DNA of 49,925 bases from assembly GCA_964538515.1 (NCBI GenBank), contig CAZIEW010000037.1, forward strand, positions 1-49,925. The letters are read 5' to 3'. A model generated the notes under the pieces. The model made no database searches and was not told where the DNA came from. It saw nothing but the letters and a program-made list of their open reading frames with translations. The position numbers and the translations under genes are program-made. The DNA is from CALBZH01 sp964538515 (lineage in GTDB: Bacteria > Desulfobacterota > Syntrophobacteria > Syntrophobacterales > Syntrophobacteraceae). Of the stretch, positions 41,274-49,925 are shown in pieces (position 1 is the stretch's first letter; each line of letters begins with the position of its first letter).

Positions 41274-44200
41274 CTAGGCAACGACCGTGAGGCGGCTTTT
41301 CCCCCCCGCTTCTCTCTCGACTCGGATCTGGGTCGGAATTTCATCCGCCAACCGCTTCACGTGGGAAATGACTCCGACCGTTTTGCCGTTGGAATGCAGT
41401 CCTTTAAGGGCGGCCATCACCCGATAGAGCGTCTCATCGTCCAAAGCCCCGAAGCCTTCGTCCAGAAACAGCGATTCGATTTTGCGATGGTTGGCGGCCA
41501 AATCGGAAAGGGCCAGAGCCAGACTGAGGCTCACCAGAAAGGACTCCCCTCCCGACAGCGTCTTGACCGACCGATGGCTTTTCTGCTGCGCGAGATCCTC
41601 CACCTCGAAGGCAAGCCCATCATCGGCAACGGTCCGCAGCAGGTATCGTCCGCTCAAAGAGGCCAGGTGACCATTGGACTGCTCAACAAGCCGGTCCAGC
41701 ATGAGGCGCTGGAGGCGCCTACGAATCTCCGCGCCGTCTTCGGCCACGAGCATCCTTTCTTCGACCGCTGCATTCGCGCAAACCCGCTCTTGCTCCTCGA
41801 CAGCATCCAGAGCTTCCCGGCATTCCCGCTCCATCCGTCGCTGTTCTTCCAGAAGCTGCTCGGTCTCTCGCACTTTCTCTTCGATGGCTTCGAGGCCTTT
41901 GCTGGCTTCATCGATCCGACGAGCCAACGCGTCCATCGTGATGTCGACGGTCCGCTCAGTCCTCGCTGCCTCCAGAGCGTCGCTGGCCGCAGCAGCACGA
42001 GCAGTGGCTTCTTCAAACGCCTGAGCAGCGGCACTCGCTTCCCGACGAAGGGGCTCCTCCTCCTTCAAGACCGCAAGGCCTTTCCGGGCCGAATCCAGGG
42101 AAGCGAGGCCCACAGCGGTCATCCTGGCCAAAACATCCTGCTCGGCACTTTCGAGTGCCGCCTTGGCCTCCTCCTCGTCCTTTTCCAGTTGAGGCAGCAT
42201 CCTGCGCTGAGCTTCGAGCGTCTGAAAGAGGGAGTCAACTTCCCGGGCCAGCTCGACCTGCTCGGCACTCAGCTCTTTGATCGCGTTTTCGAGATCTTCC
42301 CTTTCCCTGGACGGATCGAGGTCCGCATAAAGCGATGCTCGCTCGGCCTTCAGGGGAGCCAGGCCCAGTTGAATGGCTTCCGTTTCGGAAGACAGAGCCT
42401 CCGCGTCCTTGCGGTGCCGCTCCAGGGCCTCCGCCAGGGCCTCCCGTTGCGCTTCGTGCGCGCGGATCTCCTCTGTCAGATCCTCATGCTCCCTCGCCCA
42501 TTGCAGGTAGGAGCGTGAGCGAGCCCGCAGACGATCGACAAGCGCGGCTTCTCCACCCGGTTTAGGCAGGCTTTCTCCGTAAGCCTGGCCCTGTTCGGCG
42601 AGCCTGGCAAGGCTGGCGGCCTCCTCCTCTCTCAACGATTTCTCTGCATCCTCAAGATCGAGAAGCGCCCGCTGCGCCGATGCATGCTGCTCCAGCAGAC
42701 GAGCCTTCGTTTTTTCTCTACGCGAGAGCGTTTCGAGCCTGCGCCGGAGGATCATCCCAATCCATGTCAAACGCCACTTGATCCATCGGGAAGAGCGAGA
42801 GAGCGATTTGGCACCCTTGATCGCGGCTTCATGGATTCGGATCTCCTCCTGGATCAGCCCCGCATCCGTGACGGCCCAACTGCCGCCAGCCCGCTCGCAG
42901 GCGGCAGCCCAGTCCCGCTGCAGATCCTCTGCCGCCTTGAAACGCTCGGCCAGCCGCACGCTTTGCTCCGAAAGACCTTCCAGCTCCTGTTCCACCGATC
43001 GAATGCGTGTCTCGAGCGCATCGACGGTTCGATTAAGCTCCGACAAATCGGGCAGCCCTTCTTCCAGGAAGGGGTGCGCCATGGACCCGCACAGCGGACA
43101 AGGATCTCCGGATCTCAGGGCGCCTCTTTCCGCGCTCAAACGCCGAAACGTATCGCGCCATACGATCTGCGCTTCGAGCTCCCTCAACTTCTCCTGATCC
43201 TCCGCAAGGGATGCACCGAGCGATTCCTGCAAAGACGTCACATGATCGAGCTCGGTTCGAATGTCGTGTGTCAGTCCTTCTTCCTGATAGCGATGACTGA
43301 TCTCAAGCAGCTCCCTGCAGGCAGCGATCTTCTCTTTTCGGAGCTGAATCCCAGAGGCAAACGATCGGGCGTCTTCCGTTCCCAGAAGGGTGCTCCGTTG
43401 GCGCTCCAAGGCCTCCTTTTTCTGTTGATACCGTTCTGCCTTGCTTCGCGCCTTCTGCTCTTTGCGCTCAGCACGCCCCAGGGCCTTGGCGGCAAGCGCC
43501 GCCCTTTTCCTGGCGTCTGTGGACTGAACGTGAGCTTTTTCAAGCTCCTCGCGGATTTTCTCGAGACGCGCGACCCCTGACTCGATCTCTTCCATCATCC
43601 CCGACAGATTGGAGTCGGCTGCATGAACCGCGAGCGATCGGCGAATCTCGTCAACGCGTCTGGAAACCTCGGCTGCCCGTGTCTCTAATTCCTGTTGCTG
43701 TTTGAGGATTTCCTTGATGGCCTGCTCGGCTGCCTCGTATCGGGACACCGTATCGAGGAACCGCTGCGTCTCCGCATCAATGACACGATCCCGGCTCTGC
43801 GCATCCGCCAGCTCGCTGCTGCGCTCCTCCAGGAGCCTGCGAGCCTGCTCGAGCTTGAGGCGGTTTTGAGCCAGGCTCTCTTCCTGCTCTCTGAGCCGGG
43901 CCTCATTCGCCGGAATCTCTCCCTCAACCGTGATGCGCTGATTGCGGACCGCATGCGCGTGCTCAGATAGAGCATCCAGACTCTGCACCTCGTCGGCGAA
44001 CGGAGCGGCGACCCGAGCCTTCTCCAGCTGGTCGAGCTCGTTTCGGATCGCTTCTGAGCGAGCCCGAGCCTCCTCCAACGCCTCCGCTGCATCCTCCTGC
44101 TCGGCTTCCAGTCGATTCATCGTCTCGAGCCACGCTTTGCCTTCCTCAAGCTCTTCAATCTTCCGCCGGGCTTCATCGAGCTCTTCGCGAGCCTGCTCGT

Positions 44201-44855
44201 GAGCCATTGCCAGCTCGTCGAGTCGAGCCCGATCCACAATCGGATAGCTCGCGGCGGTTTCCTTGAGTTGTTGGAGTCGATCCTGCGCCGCACGAGCACG
44301 ACCATGGACGGTCTGCTCCAGCTCCCGGGTCATTTCGGCGCCGATGATCTTCTCCAGAATCTCCATGCGCTCGTTTTCAAGCGCATTCAGGAAGGCCGCG
44401 AACTCCCCCTGAGCCAAGAGGACCGAACGGCAGAATCGCTTGAAATCAAGTCCGGTGAGCTCGGCGACACGTGCCCGTACTCGGATCACACGGTCTTCGA
44501 GCAAGTTCTCGACACCGTTGACCTCGGATAGGGTCATTTCCGGTCCCTGCAGCCCTTCGACCGCCGTGCGCACCCACCAGCGGGTCTGGTAGAACCTCTC
44601 GCCAACACGAAAGGTCACCTCGGAGTACGACTCGTCCGCCAGCCAGCTCGGGATTTCCAGCTCCGGGTCCCGAAGGCGCGGGGTTTCCCCGTAGAGTCCC
44701 AGCGTCAGGGCGTCGAGAATCGACGATTTGCCGGAGCCATTTGGACCGACAATGGCAAACAATCCCGTGTCCGAAAGCGGCGGCTTGTCAAAACGAATCT
44801 CCCACTCTCCCGAGAGCGAGCTGATGTTCTTGAATTTGATTCCGATGATCTTCAT
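41274..44855 (-). CDS. sbcC: SbcC-type exonuclease ATPase (Rad50-like)
   Basis: A 1193-residue SMC-like ATPase. It has Walker A GPNGSGKSS (37-45), long coiled coils, a zinc hook CPLC near the middle (in GDPCPLCGSMAHP), and a C-terminal ABC signature LSGGESFLVSLSLALALSDLA with Walker B LFLDEGFGALD. It would work with the SbcD nuclease on double-strand ends and hairpins. No sbcD gene lies on either side. A short region near 42718-42807 reads as RSSRWIKWRLTWIGMILRRR, out of character for a coiled coil, while another frame gives a more SbcC-like text; see findings. GGAGAGGAA supports the start. The stop falls in repeat-rich DNA. Confidence 0.9.
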   Translation of the reverse strand: MKIIGIKFKNISSLSGEWEIRFDKPPLSDTGLFAIVGPNGSGKSSILDALTLGLYGETPRLRDPELEIPSWLADESYSEVTFRVGERFYQTRWWVRTAVEGLQGPEMTLSEVNGVENLLEDRVIRVRARVAELTGLDFKRFCRSVLLAQGEFAAFLNALENERMEILEKIIGAEMTRELEQTVHGRARAAQDRLQQLKETAASYPIVDRARLDELAMAHEQAREELDEARRKIEELEEGKAWLETMNRLEAEQEDAAEALEEARARSEAIRNELDQLEKARVAAPFADEVQSLDALSEHAHAVRNQRITVEGEIPANEARLREQEESLAQNRLKLEQARRLLEERSSELADAQSRDRVIDAETQRFLDTVSRYEAAEQAIKEILKQQQELETRAAEVSRRVDEIRRSLAVHAADSNLSGMMEEIESGVARLEKIREELEKAHVQSTDARKRAALAAKALGRAERKEQKARSKAERYQQKKEALERQRSTLLGTEDARSFASGIQLRKEKIAACRELLEISHRYQEEGLTHDIRTELDHVTSLQESLGASLAEDQEKLRELEAQIVWRDTFRRLSAERGALRSGDPCPLCGSMAHPFLEEGLPDLSELNRTVDALETRIRSVEQELEGLSEQSVRLAERFKAAEDLQRDWAAACERAGGSWAVTDAGLIQEEIRIHEAAIKGAKSLSRSSRWIKWRLTWIGMILRRRLETLSRREKTKARLLEQHASAQRALLDLEDAEKSLREEEAASLARLAEQGQAYGESLPKPGGEAALVDRLRARSRSYLQWAREHEDLTEEIRAHEAQREALAEALERHRKDAEALSSETEAIQLGLAPLKAERASLYADLDPSREREDLENAIKELSAEQVELAREVDSLFQTLEAQRRMLPQLEKDEEEAKAALESAEQDVLARMTAVGLASLDSARKGLAVLKEEEPLRREASAAAQAFEEATARAAAASDALEAARTERTVDITMDALARRIDEASKGLEAIEEKVRETEQLLEEQRRMERECREALDAVEEQERVCANAAVEERMLVAEDGAEIRRRLQRLMLDRLVEQSNGHLASLSGRYLLRTVADDGLAFEVEDLAQQKSHRSVKTLSGGESFLVSLSLALALSDLAANHRKIESLFLDEGFGALDDETLYRVMAALKGLHSNGKTVGVISHVKRLADEIPTQIRVEREAGGKSRLTVVA

Positions 44856-45141
44856 GGTTCCTCTCCAGGGGAAGTGCGCGACTTCTCAAGTCAAATCCCT
44901 GACATCAGAGAGCTCTCACGGCCGACAAGCAGGAATTGATCTTTCATGGCGCACCCTTGCAAGACGGGATACGGCCACTCCATGCTCCAAAGCGCTAACG
45001 AGCCCTTGCGGATTCCTTCTCCATTGCAGGATGCGCCATATCTGTCAAGTCCCTAACCCCTGCTGCCGAAAGATACAGGGCCAAGTTGGGATCCACGCGG
45101 AAATCCATCTCATTCGTTAACGCAGCAAAAGGAGTGGCTTC

Positions 45142-46041
45142 ATGTTCAGAAGAATCAAGCTCGGTGCCGCGATCGGAGCGTTCATTGCGGCGGCATCAAC
45201 CTTTTCCACAGCAAGCCTGGCCCAGGAGTACAAGATCGGCATTCAAGCATACAAGGGTGCCGATGTTGCCGTGCGCGAGTGGCGGCCGACCGCGGAATAC
45301 CTGAGCCAGAAGCTCGGAATGACTTTCACAATTGTTCCCTTGAACGACAAGGACTTAATCGCAGGCGTCCAGGAAGGCAAGATCGACTTCTTCTTCTCCA
45401 ACCCCTCCATATACGTTCAACTGAAGGATGAGGGCAAAGCGGAAGCCGTGGCTACGTCAACCAAGGAAATCAAAGGTCAGCGCACCGAAAAAGTCGCCTC
45501 GAGCATCTTGGTCCGCAAAGACAGTCCCATCACGAAGCTCTCGGATTTCAAGGGGAAGGACTTCATGACCCGCGCCAAGAGCTCGTTCGCCGGCTGGCTC
45601 ATCGTTAAACGGCTCTTCTTGGAAAAAGGGATTGATCCGGATCGGGACTTCAAGTCCGTGCAGGAAACCAAGTCCGTGCAGCATGTGGTCTATGCCGTGC
45701 TCAACGGAGCGGTGGATGGTGGAGCCGTGATTGCGGGCACTGTCGAGGAAATGGCTCGGGACGGCAAAGTCAGCATGGATGATTTCAGAGTCATCAACAA
45801 GTCGCCCGCCGACTATCCGTTTGCACACTCCACGCCGCTCTATCCCGAGTTTCCCATGGTCGCCGCAGCCCACACGTCACCCGAGCTGCGGGCTCAAGTG
45901 GCCAAAGCGCTGACAGCACTCACTCCGGAAGACGCCGCCAGCAAGGCATCTCAAGTGGCCAGCTGGGTGCCACCGCTGGACTACTCAACCGTGGCCGAGT
46001 GCATGCGGTTGGTGCAGCACAACGGCCCCGGCAAGCTTTGA
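45142..46041 (+). CDS. PhnD-type phosphate/phosphonate ABC transporter binding protein
   Basis: A 299-residue periplasmic binding protein with a signal peptide (MFRRIKLGAAIGAFIAAASTF, cleavage near SLA-QE) and the PhnD/SsuA-like core: GIQAYKGADVAVREWRP, LNDKDLIAGVQEGKIDFFFSNPSIYVQL, DFKGKDFMTRAKSSFAGWL and FAHSTPLYPEFP. Stand-alone members of this group often serve as sensor domains or bind oxyanions other than phosphonate. No ATPase or permease gene is adjacent, so it is an orphan. AAAGGAG precedes the ATG at 45142. Confidence 0.82.
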   Translation: MFRRIKLGAAIGAFIAAASTFSTASLAQEYKIGIQAYKGADVAVREWRPTAEYLSQKLGMTFTIVPLNDKDLIAGVQEGKIDFFFSNPSIYVQLKDEGKAEAVATSTKEIKGQRTEKVASSILVRKDSPITKLSDFKGKDFMTRAKSSFAGWLIVKRLFLEKGIDPDRDFKSVQETKSVQHVVYAVLNGAVDGGAVIAGTVEEMARDGKVSMDDFRVINKSPADYPFAHSTPLYPEFPMVAAAHTSPELRAQVAKALTALTPEDAASKASQVASWVPPLDYSTVAECMRLVQHNGPGKL

Positions 46042-46049
46042 TCGCCCCC

Positions 46050-46083
46050 AGAGAGCCGGCCTCGGAAACGGGGCCGGCTCTCT
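46050..46083. terminator. Hairpin after the binding-protein gene
   Basis: AGAGAGCCGGCC (46050-46061) and GGCCGGCTCTCT (46072-46083) are perfect 12-base arms around a 10-base loop, followed by TCGTTGG rather than a run of T. It lies 9 bp after the stop codon. The stem is strong, so termination is likely even with a weak tail. Confidence 0.7.
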
Positions 46084-46298
46084 TCGTTGGACGACCGCTC
46101 GACCGCCCGCCAACAGGAGCGATTTTCACGTCACTCAGCGTGTCGATGACCATCGCATCGGCTTTCCTGGTCTCAGTACTTTTTCTTCGGCACATCCCGA
46201 TAATTTCTTATCTCCTGCCACGTTCCGGCCGAAAACTGGTCAACGTACCCTCAACACTCTTCTCCTGAAGGCAAGTAAGTAGCGGAGGGCTTCTTCCC

Positions 46299-48566
46299 AT
46301 GTCGTGGCAGGTGGAATTCCGGGGTCCATATGCCGGAAAGAGCTTTGTCCTGAATCTGGAGCCAAACGGTGAGCAATTCCTGGGAAATCGATGCGATTTC
46401 ATGCCCAAAGGAATAGCGATCCAAGACCGATACGCTCGAATTTTTTCAAACGGATCAGGGATATACATCGAGCCAACCGACCGGGCTGCCTTGACACTCA
46501 ATGGACACTCGCTCTCTCACCCAGCACAACTGACCGAAGGGGACTGGGTGGCGTTCGGTCCAATTCTCTATCAAGTCAGCTTGACCGCAAACATCCCGGA
46601 TGCCTTGGATGGCGCAACGATACGCTGTGACACATCGGAATCGAGATGCCCCCGTCGCGTGATCCGAATCGGTCGCCAGAGCAGCTCTGACCTGGTTATA
46701 GACTCGCCTCTGGTGTCGCGCCAGCACGCTGAAATCCGTGAAGAGGACGGAGATCTCATCCTCCTTGATCTCGGGAGCACGAATGGCACGTACGTCAATG
46801 CCCACCGGGTAGTGTCGCCCGTGCAGCTCCGCCTCGGCGACCGGGTCGAAATAGCCACATTCGCCTTTCGGTTCACGGGGGAATCCCTTGAGCCCATCGA
46901 CACTGCCGGCAGGGTTCGTCTTGAAACACGCGGACTAGGCAAAGAGGTCCGTGACAGGGCTACGGGGAGCACAAGGCGGCTTATTCATGACATCGACCTC
47001 GTGGTTGAGCCCGGAGAGCTTGTCGCCATCTTTGGCACCAGCGGGTCCGGAAAATCCACCCTACTCGATGCATTGAACGGTAGGCGCCCGGCAACGTCCG
47101 GCCGCGTGCTCTACAACGGGATCGATCTCTACCCAGCTTTCGACTTGTTTCGTGCCGCCATCGGTTACGTGCCGCAGCAGGACATCGTGCATCGTAAGAT
47201 CTCCATCCGAAACGCGCTGCGTTACACGGCGCGGCTTCGATTGCCCGCGGACACGCTGGACGATGAGATCGGTCAACATGTCACGAGAGTCTTGCATCAA
47301 TTGGGCTTGAGCGACAAGGCCGATTGGGCCATAGACACCCCTTCGCCGCTGAGCGGAGGCCAGCTCAAACGCGTGAGCCTGGCCGTCGAATTGATTGCCA
47401 ACCCGAACATCTTGTTTCTCGATGAGGTCACGAGCGGGCTCGACGCCGGCACGGACAAGAAGATGATGCAGCTTTTTAGTGAGCTGGCATCCGAGCAGAA
47501 GACCATAATTTGCGTAACACACAGTCTAGAGAACATCGATGTCTGCCACCTGGTGCTCCTCCTGCACCATGGCAGAATGGTCTACTTCGGTCCCCCCGAA
47601 GGGGCGAAACAGCATTTCGGCGTCCAACGCCTTTCCGACGTTTACGACCTCATGGAAGCTCGTCCCGCTGAGCACTGGGCCGAGCGCTTCGCGCAATCCA
47701 GCTTCCATTCGAGCTACATTGCGGAACGGATGGCTCGATCGAATCCCGACGAACTGACCCAGCAGACTCTCTCGCTTCAGATTCAGAATCAGACCATCAA
47801 TCGGCGCTGCCTGCATGGGGCACACATCCTCACGCTGATGCGCCGTTACGTCGACCTACTTCTGGCGGACCGTCGAAACCTTGCCATCCTGCTTCTCCAG
47901 GCACCTCTCCTTGGCACGCTCATCGGGCTCGTTTTCGATGCGTCCGGACCGATTCCTGGTCGGACCGCGACGGAAACCCAGATCGGATTCATCCTTGTCA
48001 TCTCCGCAATCTGGTGCGGCTGTCTCAATTCCACTCGGGAAATCGTCAAGGAGCTCCCCATCTACAGAAGGGAGCGCGCCGTCAATCTCGGTATCGGCTC
48101 CTATTTGTTGAGCAAACTGATCCCGTTGTCCGTCCTTTGCCTCTACCAGTGCTGCTCACTACTGGGTGTTGTGATGCTACTCGCCTCGTGGACGGGGGAT
48201 TTTGCCTCCAAGCTTGCAGTCCTTTTCGCCACTGGCATGGCGGCAACGACCATGGGACTTGCGGTGAGCACCTTTGTGGACACCAACGACAAGGCCGTCG
48301 CCATCGCCCCAATTCTTCTCATCCCGCAGGTGATTCTCTCAAACTTCGTGGTTCACTTGGGAAAGATTGGTGCCACGTTGGCCCAATCCACGATCGTTGC
48401 CTATTCTGCATTCGACGCGATGAAAGGGACTCTTGCAAAGGACCTTTCTTCGTTCATCCGCGTCGAGAATGCGTTTGGGCTCAACATCACCGTCACAATC
48501 GCTTTGTGCCTGTGCTTCTTTGTGGCGTCGGTTTTAGGCCTGATCCTTCAAGACAAGAGAAGCTAG
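46299..48566 (+). CDS. FHA domain-ABC transporter fusion (ABCG-type ATPase and permease)
   Basis: A 755-residue protein. Order: a degenerate FHA-like fold (1-95), a good FHA domain (120-195, with R126, S140, H143 and N162 for phosphothreonine binding), an ABC ATPase (Walker A GTSGSGKST 246-254, signature LSGGQLKRVS 351-360, Walker B FLDEVTSGLD 373-382), and a C-terminal ABC2-type permease with about six membrane helices from residue 520. ABCG-like half-transporters export lipids or hydrophobic compounds. FHA domains bind phosphorylated threonine, and a Ser/Thr kinase gene follows 14 bp downstream, so the kinase probably controls this transporter. No autophosphorylation site is identified. Confidence 0.88.
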   Translation: MSWQVEFRGPYAGKSFVLNLEPNGEQFLGNRCDFMPKGIAIQDRYARIFSNGSGIYIEPTDRAALTLNGHSLSHPAQLTEGDWVAFGPILYQVSLTANIPDALDGATIRCDTSESRCPRRVIRIGRQSSSDLVIDSPLVSRQHAEIREEDGDLILLDLGSTNGTYVNAHRVVSPVQLRLGDRVEIATFAFRFTGESLEPIDTAGRVRLETRGLGKEVRDRATGSTRRLIHDIDLVVEPGELVAIFGTSGSGKSTLLDALNGRRPATSGRVLYNGIDLYPAFDLFRAAIGYVPQQDIVHRKISIRNALRYTARLRLPADTLDDEIGQHVTRVLHQLGLSDKADWAIDTPSPLSGGQLKRVSLAVELIANPNILFLDEVTSGLDAGTDKKMMQLFSELASEQKTIICVTHSLENIDVCHLVLLLHHGRMVYFGPPEGAKQHFGVQRLSDVYDLMEARPAEHWAERFAQSSFHSSYIAERMARSNPDELTQQTLSLQIQNQTINRRCLHGAHILTLMRRYVDLLLADRRNLAILLLQAPLLGTLIGLVFDASGPIPGRTATETQIGFILVISAIWCGCLNSTREIVKELPIYRRERAVNLGIGSYLLSKLIPLSVLCLYQCCSLLGVVMLLASWTGDFASKLAVLFATGMAATTMGLAVSTFVDTNDKAVAIAPILLIPQVILSNFVVHLGKIGATLAQSTIVAYSAFDAMKGTLAKDLSSFIRVENAFGLNITVTIALCLCFFVASVLGLILQDKRS

Positions 48567-48580
48567 GGAGAGCTTCGACG

Positions 48581-49925
48581 ATGAGCGATTCCGAAATACT
48601 GTCTTCCGCCAGCAAGCGCATTTGCCCCAACTGCGAAGCCCTTAATGAAGAAAGCCGCCTCCATCGAGCCGGATACCGATGTGTCGAATGCAGCTTCGAG
48701 ATGGCCTATACGGACCACAGTCCCAATGGCTCCATCAGAGGAATCTACGGCTATCTGAAATCTGCCGGCGATGTCGTGAATGACCGCTATCGGGTCAGGC
48801 AAGTCCTCGGAAAAGGAGGCTTCGGCGCCACTTATCTTGTTCAAGATCTCAGGCTTCAGGGCAAACGGCGGGCTCTCAAGGAGATCCCTCAACGTCTGTT
48901 TGACGAGCAGGAAGTCAAGCTGCTCAGTCAGCTCAACCACCCCAGCATACCGGACATTACCGATCGGTTCATTCTGGACGGTTTTTCCTATCTTGTTCTT
49001 GAGTTCGGCGGCACCCGCACACTAGGTAGTGAGAGCCACGCCCAGGGCCGCATTCCCCTTGGCATTCTCTTGCCTTGGATGAGGCAGCTGTGCGAGGCGC
49101 TCATCTATCTTCATTCACAACACCCACCCGTTATCCACCGGGACCTCAAGCCAGAAAACGTTCTTCTCGATGACAACGACCGCATCATGCTAATTGATTT
49201 CGGCATTGCGAAAGAATCCTCCGAGGGCGGCGCCACCCGCCTGCTCGCACGCGCCGGCTCACACGGCTACAGTCCGCCCGAGCAGATGTTCGGAACAGGG
49301 ACGGACGAGCGCTCGGACATCTACTCGCTTGGTGCCACTTTCTATCGGCTGCTCACGGGCCAGACCCCCCCACCTGCCCATGAGCGCGTTGCAGGGAAAG
49401 AGCTCACAAGCCCATCGGCTTTTGTGCCCGGCCTACCACCTGATCTCGATGATCTCTTGGTCTCAATGATGAGCTTGAACCTCAATCATAGACCGGCAAG
49501 CGTCGATCTGGTCAGCAAGGCGATCGCGTCGCTGGATGGAGGAGCCCCCGGATTCATCCAGGACTTCTCCAAGACCACGATGATCCCTCAAGCCCTTAGC
49601 ACCAGCATGGGTCGCCGTCCAAAGACCTCATCCCAGGGGTTTCGCATCCCCACCGGCCCCCCCCAGCCCATTGCCGACCCGGAGCCCCCACCCCAACGAT
49701 TGCACCCGGCGTGGTTGTTCTCGGCGGCAGCGATCTTTCTAGCTGCCCTCCTAGGAGCCGTGATCCTCTTTTCTCGAAAGGCGCCGGAATCCTCAAGTGC
49801 GACCACGCAAACCAACGCGCAGCAGCCTGGGCCCGTCACGCAATCTCCTCCTCTAACTGCAATCCAAGGCGAGAGAGCTTCCACGACTCCGTCGCCTGAG
49901 ATGCAAACGGCCGAGCCAACGGGAC
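48581..49925 (+). CDS. Ser/Thr protein kinase with N-terminal zinc ribbon (3' end outside window)
   Basis: The frame stays open from the ATG at 48581 to the end of the window, at least 448 residues; no stop is seen. It starts with a zinc ribbon (C15, C18, C34, C37). The kinase domain (about 70-340) has GKGGFGATYLV, K100 in ALKEI, HRDLKPENVLL (D188), DFGIA (206-210) and the SPPEQ segment. A transmembrane helix (WLFSAAAIFLAALLGAVILF, about 380-400) and a Pro/Thr/Gln-rich tail follow, so the C-terminal part is extracytoplasmic. It is a PknB-type kinase. It lies 14 bp after the FHA-ABC gene, likely its substrate. Confidence 0.88.
   Translation, partial: MSDSEILSSASKRICPNCEALNEESRLHRAGYRCVECSFEMAYTDHSPNGSIRGIYGYLKSAGDVVNDRYRVRQVLGKGGFGATYLVQDLRLQGKRRALKEIPQRLFDEQEVKLLSQLNHPSIPDITDRFILDGFSYLVLEFGGTRTLGSESHAQGRIPLGILLPWMRQLCEALIYLHSQHPPVIHRDLKPENVLLDDNDRIMLIDFGIAKESSEGGATRLLARAGSHGYSPPEQMFGTGTDERSDIYSLGATFYRLLTGQTPPPAHERVAGKELTSPSAFVPGLPPDLDDLLVSMMSLNLNHRPASVDLVSKAIASLDGGAPGFIQDFSKTTMIPQALSTSMGRRPKTSSQGFRIPTGPPQPIADPEPPPQRLHPAWLFSAAAIFLAALLGAVILFSRKAPESSSATTQTNAQQPGPVTQSPPLTAIQGERASTTPSPEMQTAEPTG

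Overview
The window looks like chromosome of a GC-rich anaerobic Desulfobacterota (deltaproteobacterium), most likely of the Syntrophobacter type. I infer this from a biotin-dependent transcarboxylase, soluble fumarate reductase/HdrBC-like genes, a pyruvate:ferredoxin oxidoreductase and a malate dehydrogenase lying in one long same-strand block. It also follows from many two-component sensors, an Fe-S LuxR-type regulator and small cysteine-rich redox proteins. No rRNA, tRNA or CRISPR array was recognised.

Layout. 0.1-4.1 kb (+): a RecQ helicase with a long extra C-terminal region is followed at 1 bp, and then with a 4 bp overlap, by two different DUF488 proteins; this is a compact, poorly understood DNA-processing cassette. 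4.1-9.4 kb (+): a signalling cluster with a stand-alone receiver behind a hairpin-rich leader, a membrane histidine kinase with two CxnCH haem-type motifs in its extracytoplasmic domain, a receiver-PAS-kinase, and a degenerate tandem copy of it lacking the kinase core. 9.4-13.1 kb: two ACT-only proteins (-), then an Fe-S/LuxR regulator, a CGGC-domain protein and a C_GCAxxG_C_C protein (+), ending at a 29-bp-arm hairpin repeat. 13.2-19.7 kb (-): a TetR/outer-membrane factor/adaptor/RND pump operon with a 10-bp-arm operator overlapping its promoter. 19.7-22.6 kb: an accessory patch with an AT-rich secreted protein, a hypothetical protein and a truncated formylglycine-generating-enzyme-like remnant.

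22.6-36.8 kb (-): the metabolic core, read from high to low coordinates: malate dehydrogenase, ABM-domain protein, carboxyltransferase 12S-like subunit, a small OadG-like subunit, a fused 5S/biotin-carrier subunit, HdrC-like, HdrB-like, an Fe-S subunit, a fumarate reductase flavoprotein, PFOR gamma, alpha and beta, and an FAD/Fe-S GltD-like oxidoreductase, closed by a strong terminator. Together these could convert succinate via fumarate, malate, oxaloacetate and pyruvate to acetyl-CoA while transferring a carboxyl group to propionyl-CoA (methylmalonyl-CoA pathway). The missing steps (fumarase, mutase, epimerase, CoA transfer) are not in the window.

37.0-39.7 kb (-): a NarL-type response regulator and a multi-PAS HisKA_3 kinase. 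39.7-41.3 kb: a 112 bp MITE-like element, a small zinc-ribbon protein, a PpnP-type nucleoside phosphorylase and a cluster of REP-like repeats. 41.3-44.9 kb (-): SbcC without SbcD next to it. 45.1-49.9 kb (+): a PhnD-type binding protein, an FHA-ABC transporter fusion, and a zinc-ribbon Ser/Thr kinase that runs off the end of the window. Intergenic repeats of several families punctuate the metabolic block.
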